Source of the DNA: CAWKCE01 sp032127035
GTDB taxonomy: Bacteria; Actinomycetota; Actinomycetes; JAHEKZ01
Direction of reading: 5' to 3'
Length of the DNA stretch: 64,000 nucleotides
NCBI GenBank assembly: GCA_963848085.1
Contig: CAWKCE010000003.1
Coordinates: forward strand, 868,001-932,000
How positions within the stretch are numbered: position 1 is the stretch's first letter; each line of letters opens with the position of its first letter. Positions 44,744 through 53,343 of the stretch are shown piece after piece. The position numbers were made by a program, and so were the translations under genes. Below the pieces are notes generated by a model. The model was not told where the DNA came from. It was given only the letters and a program-made list of their open reading frames with translations, and did not search any database.

Positions 44744-45022
44744 GTGGCCCAGCACTGGACGTTCCTCACCAATCATGGGCGCGTGCTCCTGACGATTGCC
44801 GATGACCCCGACGTCCGGCTGCGCGACATCGCCGAGGTCGTCGGCATCACCGAGCGGGCAGCGCAGTTGATCGTGGCGGACCTGGAGTCCGCCGGATACC
44901 TGCTGAAGCAGCGCCAGGGGCGACGCAACCACTACGTGGTCAACGCCAGCAAGAACTTCCGACACCCCCATGAGGCCGGCCACCAGGTACGCGAACTGTT
45001 GATGATCTTCGGCGACGTCTGA
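44744..45022 (+). CDS. Winged-helix transcriptional regulator (MarR/ArsR-like)
   Basis: 92 residues from GTG 44744, a single winged helix: TNHGRVLLTIADDPDVRLRDIAE, recognition helix TERAAQLIVADLESAGYL, then a wing GRRNHYVVNASKNF. The C-terminus is short and without a ligand domain. Probably a stand-alone DNA-binding regulator; target unknown. Converges on the acyltransferase gene. Confidence 0.82.
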   Translation: MAQHWTFLTNHGRVLLTIADDPDVRLRDIAEVVGITERAAQLIVADLESAGYLLKQRQGRRNHYVVNASKNFRHPHEAGHQVRELLMIFGDV

Positions 45023-45031
45023 GGCGTCGGG

Positions 45032-46075
45032 CTATTCGGCGGCGTTGGGACCCTCCCGGTGCTCGGCGATCCACTCGTCCATATCGAGCCAACCCGACAT
45101 GAGCGCCGTGCCAATGGCTTCGGTGTCAGCAGCAGACGCGGTCTCGTCCGGCGCCATTGAGACCCATCGAACGGCGAGCGTCTTGTTCTGGGGGAGGCCT
45201 CGCCACACGTCACGCAGGGTGTCCATGTGGTCGAGACCGGTGTGCGCCACCAGGATCACCCGTGCGTCCGGCCGTGCCCTGATCGCGGCCCCGATGCCCG
45301 CGGGCCTCGGCGGCAGCGTGTAGCGGAGCTGCTCTGCCTGCTGAGCCAGCGCGTCACGGCCGCTCTTCCGCAGCCGGTCGATGGCCCTCACCCGTCGGCC
45401 GGCCGTGAAGTTGCCGCCTTCGGGGAAGATCACGAGGGCGTCGTCACGCCCCATCGACTCCGCCAGCTCCCCGATGGCAGCCACCACGTCGTCGGCGCCT
45501 CCGGATGGGTCGATGAACCGGGTGGGAAGCCGGTTCAGCAGAACATCGATGAACGGGTCGAGCTGAAGCGTGTTCTTCAACACGATGCGGGGCCGGCGCG
45601 CCCAGCGACGCAGCAGTCCGTGCACCAGCAGAAAGGAGTCGCCCGGGCCGGCATGCCGTGACGCCACGATGGCTGGCTGTCGTGCCGGCTGGCCGGCGTG
45701 GTGCCCGTGAACGTCGGTCTCCATCACGATGGTCAGGTGGAACAGCCGCATGGCGGCCCGGACCACAATGTCCACGGACACGCCCAAGACCTTGTAGTGG
45801 AACGAGACCCACCGGTCGTGGTGGAGCTGGGTGCCGAATCCACTGCCCACCCAGGCGAAGAACAGCAGCAGCAGGCCGACGAACTCGATCAGTGCGTAGA
45901 CCAGGGTGAACGACAGCAGGCGCAGACCCCGCCAGGTGCCGGGGAGGAAAGCCGACGCCACCAGGGCAACCACGAGCAGTGCCGGCACCGTGGTCAGCAG
46001 CAGCGCGACAGCAATCACCACCAGGGGAGCCAGCACCAACCGACGGACCCACCGCGGAGGCACCCACAGCTTCAC
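45032..46075 (-). CDS. 1-acyl-glycerol-3-phosphate acyltransferase family protein
   Basis: 347 residues. Two to three N-terminal membrane helices (VLAPLVVIAVALLLTTVPAL, then LIEFVGLLLLFFAWVGSGFG) precede the acyltransferase site. The HX4D motif is SRHAGPGDSFLL near 140 and the second block is FPEGGNFTAGRRVRA near 218. The reaction would be transfer of an acyl group from acyl-CoA or acyl carrier protein to a lysolipid at the membrane. Starts 4 nt inside the patatin gene's end, so the two are coupled. Confidence 0.86.
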   Translation of the reverse strand: MKLWVPPRWVRRLVLAPLVVIAVALLLTTVPALLVVALVASAFLPGTWRGLRLLSFTLVYALIEFVGLLLLFFAWVGSGFGTQLHHDRWVSFHYKVLGVSVDIVVRAAMRLFHLTIVMETDVHGHHAGQPARQPAIVASRHAGPGDSFLLVHGLLRRWARRPRIVLKNTLQLDPFIDVLLNRLPTRFIDPSGGADDVVAAIGELAESMGRDDALVIFPEGGNFTAGRRVRAIDRLRKSGRDALAQQAEQLRYTLPPRPAGIGAAIRARPDARVILVAHTGLDHMDTLRDVWRGLPQNKTLAVRWVSMAPDETASAADTEAIGTALMSGWLDMDEWIAEHREGPNAAE

Positions 46076-46923
46076 GACGACTGCTCGCTGTCGAGTCCGT
46101 TCAGGTAGGTGGCGGCCGCGGCATACGAGCGTTCGATGCGACTGGTCGTTCGATTGAAGTTCCGGTACCTCAGCTGCGAGGGGTCGTTGTAGCGCAGCTG
46201 TTCCCCGGTGGGGAGGACGTGCACGGTTACCGACTCCGGCACGGCGTCCAGATCACGGACGAAGCGGTGGCGCCGAGCGATCTCGAAGGCCACCATCGCC
46301 ACCTCCCACGGCTTGCGGGGCACGGTCAGCGGCTGCTCGACCCGGCCGACCTGGAGCACGTAGACCTCCGTCGCGCCGAGGTCGACCGCCCGTCCCAGCG
46401 GGATGCTGTCGACCAGCCCGCCGTCCAGGAAGTGCTCGCCGTCGATCTCCACCGGTGGCAGCAGGCCCGGTACGGCGCTGGACGCAAGGACCGCCTCAAG
46501 CAGCGGTCCTGTGTCGAAGTACACCGCCGTGCTGCGCTCGATGCTCGCCGCTGCGCACTGAAACGGGACGACGAGGTCCTCGATCGCGCGCACCGGCAAG
46601 GCCTCCCGCAGCAGCGCGCGCAAGGAGCGGTTGCTGTAGACATGCGTCCCGCTGCGTGCGAGCTGCCGCATGCTGCTGAAGAGCGAGCCGCCGAGGATGT
46701 CGCGATCCGCGATGGACGCCCACAGCTCGGTGAGCCGATCGACGGTTCGGAGTGTCGGGTCACCAGCAATCATGGCTCCGTTGATGGCGCCGATCGAGGT
46801 TCCGACGACCAGGTCCGGGGTCAGGTCCCGCTCGAGCAGCGCCCGAAGCATCCCGACCTCGTGCGCCCCCAAGTGCCCGCCGCCGCCGAGGACGAAGGCC
46901 GTTCGAGGCGCTCGGCTCACCAT
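46072..46923 (-). CDS. Patatin-like phospholipase
   Basis: 283 residues. The oxyanion-hole loop GGGGHLGAHEVGML (about 13-26), nucleophile GTSIGAINGAM with Ser near 45, and the catalytic Asp in FLDGGLVDSIPLGRA near 168 complete the patatin dyad. Cytoplasmic or membrane-peripheral lipid acyl hydrolase. Upstream of and overlapping an acyltransferase gene, suggesting a deacylation/reacylation pair that remodels membrane lipids. Confidence 0.9.
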   Translation of the reverse strand: MVSRAPRTAFVLGGGGHLGAHEVGMLRALLERDLTPDLVVGTSIGAINGAMIAGDPTLRTVDRLTELWASIADRDILGGSLFSSMRQLARSGTHVYSNRSLRALLREALPVRAIEDLVVPFQCAAASIERSTAVYFDTGPLLEAVLASSAVPGLLPPVEIDGEHFLDGGLVDSIPLGRAVDLGATEVYVLQVGRVEQPLTVPRKPWEVAMVAFEIARRHRFVRDLDAVPESVTVHVLPTGEQLRYNDPSQLRYRNFNRTTSRIERSYAAAATYLNGLDSEQSS

Positions 46924-47073
46924 GCCGGGATGCTCTCACGCGCGCCGACTCGGGAGGCGGCTGCGGGCCTCGCTGCGTCACCAATCGTCACCGAGCGTCA
47001 CCGTGGTGACCCCTTGGGGTGAGCCTGTGGACGGCGCCCGCCGGTCGGTGCGGCGGCGGCCTACAGTCCGCCC

Positions 47074-47958
47074 GTGCGACCCCTCCCGCGACCCCGGCGG
47101 ACCGCCTCCCTGGCGGCCGTCGCACTCGCGGCAGCAACCGCCTGTGCCGCGGGGGTGCTGACGTTCCCCGCCCCGGCGTATGCGGAGGCGGGCCTGGGCC
47201 CCTGCCCGGGGGCGACCTGCGCCGTCGGCGGCGACCCGGCCCAGGCCGCCTACGTGGGGGATGGCGGCCTGCTGCTGCCCTCGAGCTCGTTTACCGGCTC
47301 TCCGGAAGACCGACAAGCCGCCGCCGTGTGCGAGGGGTGCCGCTGGGCGCTGGTCCCGATGTGCAAGCCGTCCGGAGTGGGGCAGGGCTCCTGCGGTCCC
47401 GCGGCCCGGACCTGTCCGGCGCCGACCCGTCGGATGGAGGTCCACCTCCGCCGGCCGGGGGAGCCGCAGTTCACGCTCGTCGGCCTGGTCTGCCTGAGTC
47501 CCGGCGCCCCGACGACGGTCGCCGACCTGGGGGAGCGCCTGCGGGACGTGGTGGTCGAGGAGGTGCCTGAGCTCGCCCCCTCGTTCCAGCCGAGCGGGAG
47601 CACGGTGGTCTCCCTCCCGACCCTGTTCACCAGCGGCCAACCGCGTCGGATGGACTCCCGGTCGTTCTCGCTGGTCGGGTTCGACGTCGTGCTCGATGCT
47701 CGAGCCGTATGGGCGTGGGCGTTCGGCGACGGCCAGGAGCTCGTGACGACCGCGCCCGGCGGCGAGTACCCGGACATGTCGGTGTCCCACGCCTACCCGC
47801 GGCCCGGTCGGTACCCGGTGGCAGTCACGTCCGCGTGGGAGGGCTGGTTCACCGTGGACGGCCTGGGACCTTTCCGCGCCGGCGGTGCCACCGTGACCCA
47901 GACCGCCCAGCTGGTCGTCGACGTCCGGGAGGCCCGGGCGGTCCTCCTCGCCGAGTGA
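47074..47958 (+). CDS. Secreted Cys-containing protein with PKD-like domain
   Basis: 294 residues from GTG 47074. A signal peptide (RTASLAAVALAAATACAAGV, cleavage near AYA-EAGL) precedes a segment with several cysteines (GPCPGATCAVGG, AAAVCEGCRWALVPMC, GSCGPAARTCPAP). The C-terminal half shows a PKD-type fold: WAWAFGDGQELVTTAPGG, then VSHAYPRPGRYPVAVTSAW. No enzyme motif. Probably a cell-envelope or extracellular protein of unknown function. Confidence 0.75.
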   Translation: MRPLPRPRRTASLAAVALAAATACAAGVLTFPAPAYAEAGLGPCPGATCAVGGDPAQAAYVGDGGLLLPSSSFTGSPEDRQAAAVCEGCRWALVPMCKPSGVGQGSCGPAARTCPAPTRRMEVHLRRPGEPQFTLVGLVCLSPGAPTTVADLGERLRDVVVEEVPELAPSFQPSGSTVVSLPTLFTSGQPRRMDSRSFSLVGFDVVLDARAVWAWAFGDGQELVTTAPGGEYPDMSVSHAYPRPGRYPVAVTSAWEGWFTVDGLGPFRAGGATVTQTAQLVVDVREARAVLLAE

Positions 47959-48035
47959 TCGCATCGGGCGCGCGCGTCCGGTAGGTTCGCCCAAGCGGAA
48001 GCGGGTCCACGGGGCCCGCCGGTCGAGGAGGTTCC

Positions 48036-48446
48036 ATGGGCACGATCGTTGTCGGGTATGTGCCGAAGGCCGAGGGTGAAGCCGCTCTGCATCGTGCGAT
48101 CGAGGAGGCCCAGCTCCGGGGCTTTCGCCTGATCGTGGTGAACTCGCAGCGCGGCGGGAAGACCGCGGACTTCGAGGAGCTGGCCCTCACCGACGAGCAG
48201 GTAAATGCAGTCAAGGCTCGGATGGCGGATGCCGGCGTCGACCACGAGGTCCGGGGCCTGGTACTGGGCAATGACCCGGCCGACGACCTGGTGGGCGTCG
48301 CCGAGGAGGTCCGAGCCGATCTCATCGTCATCGGGCTCCGCAAGCGCACCCCGGTGGGGAAGCTGATCATGGGAAGCAACGCGCAGCGGATCCTGCTCGA
48401 CGCCACCTGCCCGGTGCTTGCGGTGAAGGCCGGACACTCCGGCTGA
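48036..48446 (+). CDS. Universal stress protein
   Basis: 136 residues from ATG 48036. The single UspA domain has GTIVVGYVPKAEGEAALHRA and the ATP-binding G-x2-G-x9-G-S region as GLRKRTPVGKLIMGSNAQRI near 107-124, then LLDATCPVLAVKAG. Likely binds ATP or another nucleotide. Immediately upstream of the principal sigma factor gene. Confidence 0.9.
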   Translation: MGTIVVGYVPKAEGEAALHRAIEEAQLRGFRLIVVNSQRGGKTADFEELALTDEQVNAVKARMADAGVDHEVRGLVLGNDPADDLVGVAEEVRADLIVIGLRKRTPVGKLIMGSNAQRILLDATCPVLAVKAGHSG

Positions 48447-48480
48447 CCGACGCCGCGACGCGGGTGTCCGCGGGGCCGAC

Positions 48481-48486
48481 TACAAT
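48481..48486 (+). promoter_or_regulatory. Candidate -10 box of the sigma factor gene
   Basis: TACAAT lies 91 nt before the rpoD start in the spacer after the stress-protein gene and fits the actinobacterial principal-sigma -10 pattern TANNNT. No good -35 is seen at normal spacing. Confidence 0.4.
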
Positions 48487-48501
48487 GACGCACTGACGTT
48501 G

Positions 48502-48519
48502 CCGGAGCGATGGCTCCGG
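48502..48519 (+). promoter_or_regulatory. Leader hairpin upstream of the sigma factor gene
   Basis: Perfect 7-bp stem CCGGAGC / GCTCCGG with GATG loop in the sigma-factor leader, about 16 nt downstream of the candidate -10 box. Could affect transcript stability or initiation. Confidence 0.35.
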
Positions 48520-48576
48520 ACCCCCCGAACGTACCGACCCTCGGTCGCACCTGCCCGCAAGGAGGCACCAGCTCTG

Positions 48577-50184
48577 ATGAGCCGTGCTCGCTCTACCACC
48601 CCGGCCGACGCCACGCGCAAGGCAACCGTCACGAAGAAGGCTCCGGCCAAGAGCGGGTCCCGATCCGCGACCACCAAGTCCGGCAAGAAGCCGGCAGCAC
48701 CTTCGGCGTCCAAGGCCCCGACGCGCGCCCCGGCCAAGAAGGCCGCTCCCAAGAAGGCCGCCGCGAAGCCGGCCACCACGACCACGAAGAAGGCTGCCAC
48801 GAAGACAACGACCACGAAGAAGGCTGCCACGAAGACAACGACCACGAAGAAGGCCGCCACGAAGACCACGACCAAGGCTGCGGTGAAGGCTCCGGCCGCC
48901 GCGAAGAAGACGTCGACGAAGACCCCGAGCGGGGCCAAGTCGACCGCCAAGCCAGCCGCTAGGAAGCCAGCCGCCAAGGTCGGAAAGACGATGGCGAAGG
49001 CAGCGACTGCGACGGCGCTTGCCGCCAAGAAGCCGGCCAAGAAGGCGCCTGCCGGCAAGGCCTCCGCCAAGGGCGCCGGCAAGGCCGAGCCGGTGCAGAT
49101 GGTGGAGGTTCCGGTTGCTGACGACGGCCTCCCCGTCAGCGACGAGGAGATCGCCGAGGAGCTTTCGGCAAGCGAGTCGAAGGCCAAGGGCAAGGACGGC
49201 GAGGAGTCCGAGGGCTTCACCATCTCGCACGTCGACGAGTCCGACGAGCCGGTGCAGCAGGTCCAGGTAGCCGGCGCCACTGCGGACCCGGTCAAGGACT
49301 ACCTGAAGCAGATCGGAAAGGTCGCCCTGCTCAACGCCGAGCAGGAGGTGGACCTCGCGAAGCGCATCGAGGCTGGGTTGTTCGCCGAGGAGCAGCTGAA
49401 CTCGGGCAAGAAGATTGCCGCCAAGATGCGCAACGAGCTGCAGTGGATTGCCGAGGACGGCCGCCGGGCGAAGAACCACCTCCTCGAGGCCAACCTGCGC
49501 CTGGTCGTGTCACTGGCCAAGCGGTACACCGGCCGCGGGATGCTGTTCCTCGACCTGATCCAGGAGGGGAACCTCGGTCTGATCCGCGCGGTCGAGAAGT
49601 TCGACTACACCAAGGGTTACAAGTTCTCCACGTACGCCACCTGGTGGATTCGTCAGGCCATCACGCGGGCCATGGCCGACCAGGCCCGCACCATCCGGAT
49701 CCCCGTCCACATGGTCGAGGTCATCAACAAGCTGGCACGGGTCCAGCGGCAGATGCTGCAGGACCTCGGACGCGAGCCCACCCCGGAGGAGCTCGCCAAG
49801 GAGCTGGACATGACCCCGGAGAAGGTTGTGGAGGTCCAGAAGTACGGACGTGAGCCCATCTCCCTCCACACTCCGCTCGGCGAGGAGGGTGACAGCGAGT
49901 TCGGAGACCTCATTGAGGACTCCGAGGCGGTCGTTCCCGCCGATGCGGTGTCGTTCACGCTCCTCCAGGAGCAGCTGCACGCGGTCCTTGACACGCTGTC
50001 GGCCCGCGAGGCCGGTGTGGTGTCGATGCGGTTTGGCCTCACCGACGGCCAGCCGAAGACGCTGGACGAGATCGGCAAGGTCTACGGCGTCACTCGCGAG
50101 CGCATCCGGCAGATCGAGTCCAAGACAATGAGCAAGCTCCGTCATCCGAGCCGTTCACAGGTGCTGCGCGACTACCTGGACTGA
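48577..50184 (+). CDS. rpoD: Principal RNA polymerase sigma factor (RpoD/SigA/HrdB type)
   Basis: 535 residues from ATG 48577, preceded by AAGGAGG. The first 180 residues are a low-complexity Lys/Ala/Thr/Pro tail with a 30-nt tandem repeat. Region 1.2 is DPVKDYLKQIGKVALLNAEQ, region 2 is LIQEGNLGLIRAVEKFDYTK then YKFSTYATWWIRQAITRAMA, region 3 follows, and region 4 is TLDEIGKVYGVTRERIRQIE then SKLRHPSRSQVLRDYLD. It directs RNA polymerase to housekeeping promoters. The last bases of the gene are repeated downstream and look like the attachment site of an integrated element. Confidence 0.96.
   Translation: MSRARSTTPADATRKATVTKKAPAKSGSRSATTKSGKKPAAPSASKAPTRAPAKKAAPKKAAAKPATTTTKKAATKTTTTKKAATKTTTTKKAATKTTTKAAVKAPAAAKKTSTKTPSGAKSTAKPAARKPAAKVGKTMAKAATATALAAKKPAKKAPAGKASAKGAGKAEPVQMVEVPVADDGLPVSDEEIAEELSASESKAKGKDGEESEGFTISHVDESDEPVQQVQVAGATADPVKDYLKQIGKVALLNAEQEVDLAKRIEAGLFAEEQLNSGKKIAAKMRNELQWIAEDGRRAKNHLLEANLRLVVSLAKRYTGRGMLFLDLIQEGNLGLIRAVEKFDYTKGYKFSTYATWWIRQAITRAMADQARTIRIPVHMVEVINKLARVQRQMLQDLGREPTPEELAKELDMTPEKVVEVQKYGREPISLHTPLGEEGDSEFGDLIEDSEAVVPADAVSFTLLQEQLHAVLDTLSAREAGVVSMRFGLTDGQPKTLDEIGKVYGVTRERIRQIESKTMSKLRHPSRSQVLRDYLD
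48781..48870 (+). repeat. Three 30-bp tandem repeats inside the sigma factor gene
   Basis: Units 48781-48810 and 48811-48840 are identical; 48841-48870 differs at two bases. Each unit encodes ten residues of the form TTKKAATKTT. The period is a multiple of three, so copy-number change keeps frame while altering tail length. Confidence 0.9.
50149..50182 (+). repeat. Sigma-factor 3' end repeat, copy 1 (candidate attL)
   Basis: AGCCGTTCA, a 7-nt variable segment, then TGCGCGACTACCTGGACT, in the last codons of rpoD. The second half and the first nonamer recur at 51953-51982 in the same orientation. A weaker copy lies at 53461. Confidence 0.8.
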
Positions 50185-50505
50185 GCTCCCCTCCACCGAT
50201 TCCCTGAATCCCTTGTGAATCACGGAGTTTCGACTAGATCACCAGTGTGACTGGATCTGCACAGCGCTGTCAGTCAAGATCACTCTGTGGCGGACAAACC
50301 AGCGGAACCGGACCTCGGCGGGCTGCTGCCGAGCTGGCAGCTGGGTTGGCGTCCGCCGTACTCGTACTTGCCGTCCTCCGGGATCGCGTCGCCGTCAATG
50401 GCGATCGCCACCCCGGCGCCCGGCTCCTGCACCGCGTCGCGGCCCTGGTCGATGACCGTCGCGTCGAACTCGGCCTTCCTTCTCGTCAGTAGCTGAGCTG
50501 TGGTG
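50185..50505. other. Gene-poor stretch with possible integrase fragment
   Basis: Downstream of rpoD. A GTG at 50287 opens a 69-residue frame to 50496 whose first residues (ADKPAEPDLGGLLPSWQLGW) resemble the start of actinobacterial tyrosine recombinases; the rest does not continue the family. The opposite strand is also open (ending at 50280), with DATVIDQGRDAVQEPGAG, of unknown origin. I take the stretch as remnants rather than a functional gene. Confidence 0.35.
50287..50496 (+). pseudogene. Possible truncated tyrosine recombinase N-terminus
   Basis: Only the first 20 residues (DLGGLLPSWQLGW) look like an integrase SAM-like core-binding start. After about residue 22 the sequence becomes Ser/Thr/Pro-rich and non-homologous, consistent with a frameshift or deletion. 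No catalytic R-H-R-Y region exists in the window. Placement beside the candidate attachment site supports the idea; the match is short and may be chance. Confidence 0.25.
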
Positions 50506-51303
50506 CTAGGGCAATCGGACGAACTGGCCAAGGAACTGCCGGGCAGATCCTGTATCGAGTCGGTAGGTCTTGTCGGTGGCCTTGCAGGGGCTGTCGCCGC
50601 CGACGGTGATCGAAACCACGACATCACCGAGGAAGTGGGGACCTCCGGAGTCGCCGAAGCAGGTGCCACCGTTCCCTGTCGCGAGGTTCATCGAGAAGGT
50701 GGCCCATGCCTTGGTCACTGAGTTGAGGTGCTGGTCGACCTTCTCTCGACGCCAGCCGTCGGTGAACGACTGCCATCCCTTTCGGTTGGTCTCCCGAACG
50801 ACTCCGTACCCCACGGTTGTGAACGTCGAGCCCTTCACCTGTGAGGCCTTGAGCGCATCTGCTTCAGGCAGGGCGGCCGGCTTGACGTCTTCGACGGGGG
50901 AGTCCAGCAGGAACACGGCGATGTCGTGCGGATCGTTGTAGCCCCCGCTGTAGGCGAGTGGATCAACGACCGAGGTGCCACTGAGTTTGGTGATGTCAGC
51001 GTCGACGAATCCGTCGCGGTCGGAGTCGATGACCTCGTCGAGGGTGAAGTAGACCTCATCACCGGGCAGAATTCCGAGGAAGCAGTGCGCCGCTGACACC
51101 ACGACGTCAGACTCCACCAGCGTGCCCGTGCACAACTGAAGGCGCACCGTCTCGCCGGTATCGGGGTCCGGGTAGGCGACGACGAAGGACCCGACGTTCG
51201 GGTGCTCACCGTTGTCCGCTTCGCCGTAGGTGATCCCCCACGCGGCCTGCGGTACCGCGCTCACGACAACCCCGAGAAGTGCCGCCAAGATCACTCGTCT
51301 CAT
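50506..51303 (-). CDS. Secreted trypsin-like serine protease (S1)
   Basis: 265 residues from ATG 51303. A signal peptide ends near AAWG-ITYG. The triad is visible: His in VVVSAAHCFLG near 73, Asp in DPHDIAVFLLD near 126, Ser in GGTCFGDSGGPHFLG near 218. Cys pairs (LCTGTLVESDVVVSAAHC, TCFGD with SPCKATD) fit S1 disulfides. Specificity residue is not clear. It lies within the proposed rpoD-linked island and is coupled (ATGA overlap) to a small exported peptide gene. Confidence 0.9.
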   Translation of the reverse strand: MRRVILAALLGVVVSAVPQAAWGITYGEADNGEHPNVGSFVVAYPDPDTGETVRLQLCTGTLVESDVVVSAAHCFLGILPGDEVYFTLDEVIDSDRDGFVDADITKLSGTSVVDPLAYSGGYNDPHDIAVFLLDSPVEDVKPAALPEADALKASQVKGSTFTTVGYGVVRETNRKGWQSFTDGWRREKVDQHLNSVTKAWATFSMNLATGNGGTCFGDSGGPHFLGDVVVSITVGGDSPCKATDKTYRLDTGSARQFLGQFVRLP

Positions 51304-51449
51304 AACCGCGCTCCGTCCTTCAGGATGTGCCCACGAGTCGCATGTCGAGGGAACTTCCAGCGGGCGTCAGCCTGCGCCTGAATAGGGACCACCATCAGTG
51401 CTGCAACGACACCAGCGAGTACCAGAAGTAGTGATCGTGTGAGTCGCAT
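51300..51449 (-). CDS. Small exported peptide coupled to the protease
   Basis: 49 residues from ATG 51449 (a 66-residue start at 51500 adds non-signal residues). RLTRSLLLVLAGVVAALMVV is a signal sequence, with cleavage near QAQA-DARW, leaving about 22 basic residues ending RGHILKDGARL. The stop overlaps the protease start by 4 nt (ATGA). It could be a protease substrate, an inhibitor, a propeptide-like partner, or simply a leader for translational coupling. No family recognised. Confidence 0.55.
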   Translation of the reverse strand: MRLTRSLLLVLAGVVAALMVVPIQAQADARWKFPRHATRGHILKDGARL

Positions 51450-52176
51450 GTGCCTCACCACCTGATGATCGACTGCGGCGGAGTGTGGCGCTGCATTCAT
51501 GGCGTGTCAAGATCGCATCGGCGCGCCGCGGGCAACTATGGCGTGATGTGATCACCCGCTGACCCGCTGTGATTGTCAACGACGGCTGAGTGTTGACCGA
51601 CTGGTGTCGTTGGCAAGCGCCACGAGGATTCGCCGGCATGTTCGCCTGATGGCACCGCCATCGTGTGTTCCGTCGCGCCTGTTTCGTACGACTGGGCAGA
51701 CGGCTTGACCATGGACACAGATGAAAGCACCCGCCATCGGATCGACACCTCGAGTACTACCTCGCCTGGGGAGGCTGACCGATCTAGCCTCGACGGGCAC
51801 TTCCTCCGTGTCCGTGCGTCAGAAGCAACCGCCCTCGGCGAGTGGAGCAGCATCGCAGGTCGCGTGCCCATCAGCCAGATTCTCAGTCCAGGATATTTCA
51901 CGGCACAGCGCTCCTGACCTGCGCGTTTATCACGCGGGATCGCACAGCGCTCAGCCGTTCAGAGTGCGCGACTACCTGGACTAGGTCTGATGCACTCTGA
52001 TGTGGAACCCGCTCGCTGGACCCTCCCGAGGCGGTTCTTGTGGGCTGCTCCCCGAGTCGGCAACAGTGCGGGCGTCCGTGCCCGTGTCGGCTGTCCCTGA
52101 TCGACATCTCTGGTCGGTTGGTGTGGAGGTCTAGGGTGACCGCATCGGTCGTCGCCCCACCTCGCTGGAGGTCCCA
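51450..52176. other. Gene-poor stretch around the second attachment-like repeat
   Basis: About 730 nt without a convincing gene. The best frames are 51711-51917 (plus strand, SSLDGHFLRVRASEATALGE) and its opposite strand, neither with a recognisable family or good ribosome site. It contains the second rpoD 3' repeat at 51953-51982 and two copies of GCACAGCGCT at 51903 and 51942. Probably decayed element DNA plus the promoter of the RCC1 gene. Confidence 0.45.
51953..51982 (+). repeat. Sigma-factor 3' end repeat, copy 2 (candidate attR)
   Basis: AGCCGTTCA, three bases, then TGCGCGACTACCTGGACT, identical to the last 18 coding bases of rpoD before its stop; read in frame it still encodes VRDYLD and a stop. 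Same orientation as copy 1. Confidence 0.8.
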
Positions 52177-53343
52177 ATGCTGGTGCTCGCCCGACGCGTG
52201 GCCCCGGTGTTGGTCTTGGTGATTGCGGCGAGCGTGCTGACGACGGTTGGGCCGGCGTCGGCAGCTCCCCAACATGGCGCCGCCACGAGGATCTCTGCCG
52301 GTGGATACCAAGCATGTGCGATCACTCCGTCGAAGCGTCTTAAGTGCTGGGGCAACAACAGCTTCGGTCAGTTGGGTATCGGGAGCGACGCGACCGACCA
52401 GCTCACCCCGGTTCGGGTGCCGGGGCTGGAGAACGTGAAGTTCGTCGATGTCGGTGACTACGAAACGTGCGCGATTCTGCGCGGCGGAAGACTGAAGTGC
52501 TGGGGAGACAACGGCAGCGGCGCGGTCGGGGATGGCACGACCACGGAGCGGCGCGAGCCAACCCAGGTGAAAGGGCTTACCAGCGGGGTGGTCGGTGTCA
52601 GCGTTGGCACCTACCACACGTGCGCCCGTCTGAAGAGCGGCCGGGTCAAGTGCTGGGGGTCAAACACCTACGGCCAAATCGGCAACGGAACGGTTGGCAA
52701 CGAGTTCCACGAGCCGGAACTCGTCAAGAACATTCGCAACGCCACCCAGGTTTCGGCGGGGTACGAATACTCGTGCGCGACGGTGAACAATCGGGCGAAG
52801 TGCTGGGGTCTCAACGACGATGGCAAGCTGGGCGACCGGACAATCCAGCCTCGAGACAAGCCAACTCAGGTCTACGGTCTGACGACTGGAGTCAAGCGGG
52901 TTGTCGCTGGCTACTACACCACTTGCGCCATTCTGGCCCACGGCAGGCTGAAGTGCTGGGGCGAGAACTCATTCGGCGAAGCAGGCACCGGCACATCGGG
53001 GAACGAGTACCACCGACCGGTCCAAGTTGTCGGAATGACCAGCGGAGTCACCGGAGTCGATCCTGACTACTACTTCACCTGTTCCACACAGAATGGCAAA
53101 GCCAAGTGCTGGGGCGACAACGCGCTCAACCAGCTCGGCGACGGGACCACCTATGATCGATACATCCCACGCCGAGTCAGCGGTCTGACCAGTGGGGTCA
53201 AGCAGGTCAACACAAGCTACTACAGCGGCTGCGCACTCCTCACCAGCGGGGCCGCGAAATGCTGGGGCTGGAATGCGGAAGGTGAAGTCGGAATCGGCAC
53301 CGCGACAGACCAGATACCCACGCCCAAACGCGTCCACCTCTAG
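52177..53343 (+). CDS. Secreted RCC1-repeat protein
   Basis: 388 residues with GGAGG five to six bases before ATG 52177. A signal peptide ends near ASAA-PQHG. Seven RCC1-type blades are visible, each with a C-x9-C-W-G core: CAITPSKRLKCWGNN, CAILRGGRLKCWGDN, CARLKSGRVKCWGSN, CAILAHGRLKCWGEN and others. The repeated Cys pair suggests one disulfide per blade, fitting an extracellular propeller. It has exactly the same length as, and aligns without gaps to, the inverted paralogue at 53525. Function is unknown. Confidence 0.85.
   Translation: MLVLARRVAPVLVLVIAASVLTTVGPASAAPQHGAATRISAGGYQACAITPSKRLKCWGNNSFGQLGIGSDATDQLTPVRVPGLENVKFVDVGDYETCAILRGGRLKCWGDNGSGAVGDGTTTERREPTQVKGLTSGVVGVSVGTYHTCARLKSGRVKCWGSNTYGQIGNGTVGNEFHEPELVKNIRNATQVSAGYEYSCATVNNRAKCWGLNDDGKLGDRTIQPRDKPTQVYGLTTGVKRVVAGYYTTCAILAHGRLKCWGENSFGEAGTGTSGNEYHRPVQVVGMTSGVTGVDPDYYFTCSTQNGKAKCWGDNALNQLGDGTTYDRYIPRRVSGLTSGVKQVNTSYYSGCALLTSGAAKCWGWNAEGEVGIGTATDQIPTPKRVHL

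Noticed and set aside
48781..48870. CRISPR-like array
   Set aside because: Repeats are directly tandem with no spacers and lie inside the sigma factor coding region.
51536..51917. Protein-coding gene on either strand in this stretch
   Set aside because: Both strands are open but have no recognisable family, poor ribosome sites and mixed composition; overlapping open frames are common in GC-rich DNA.
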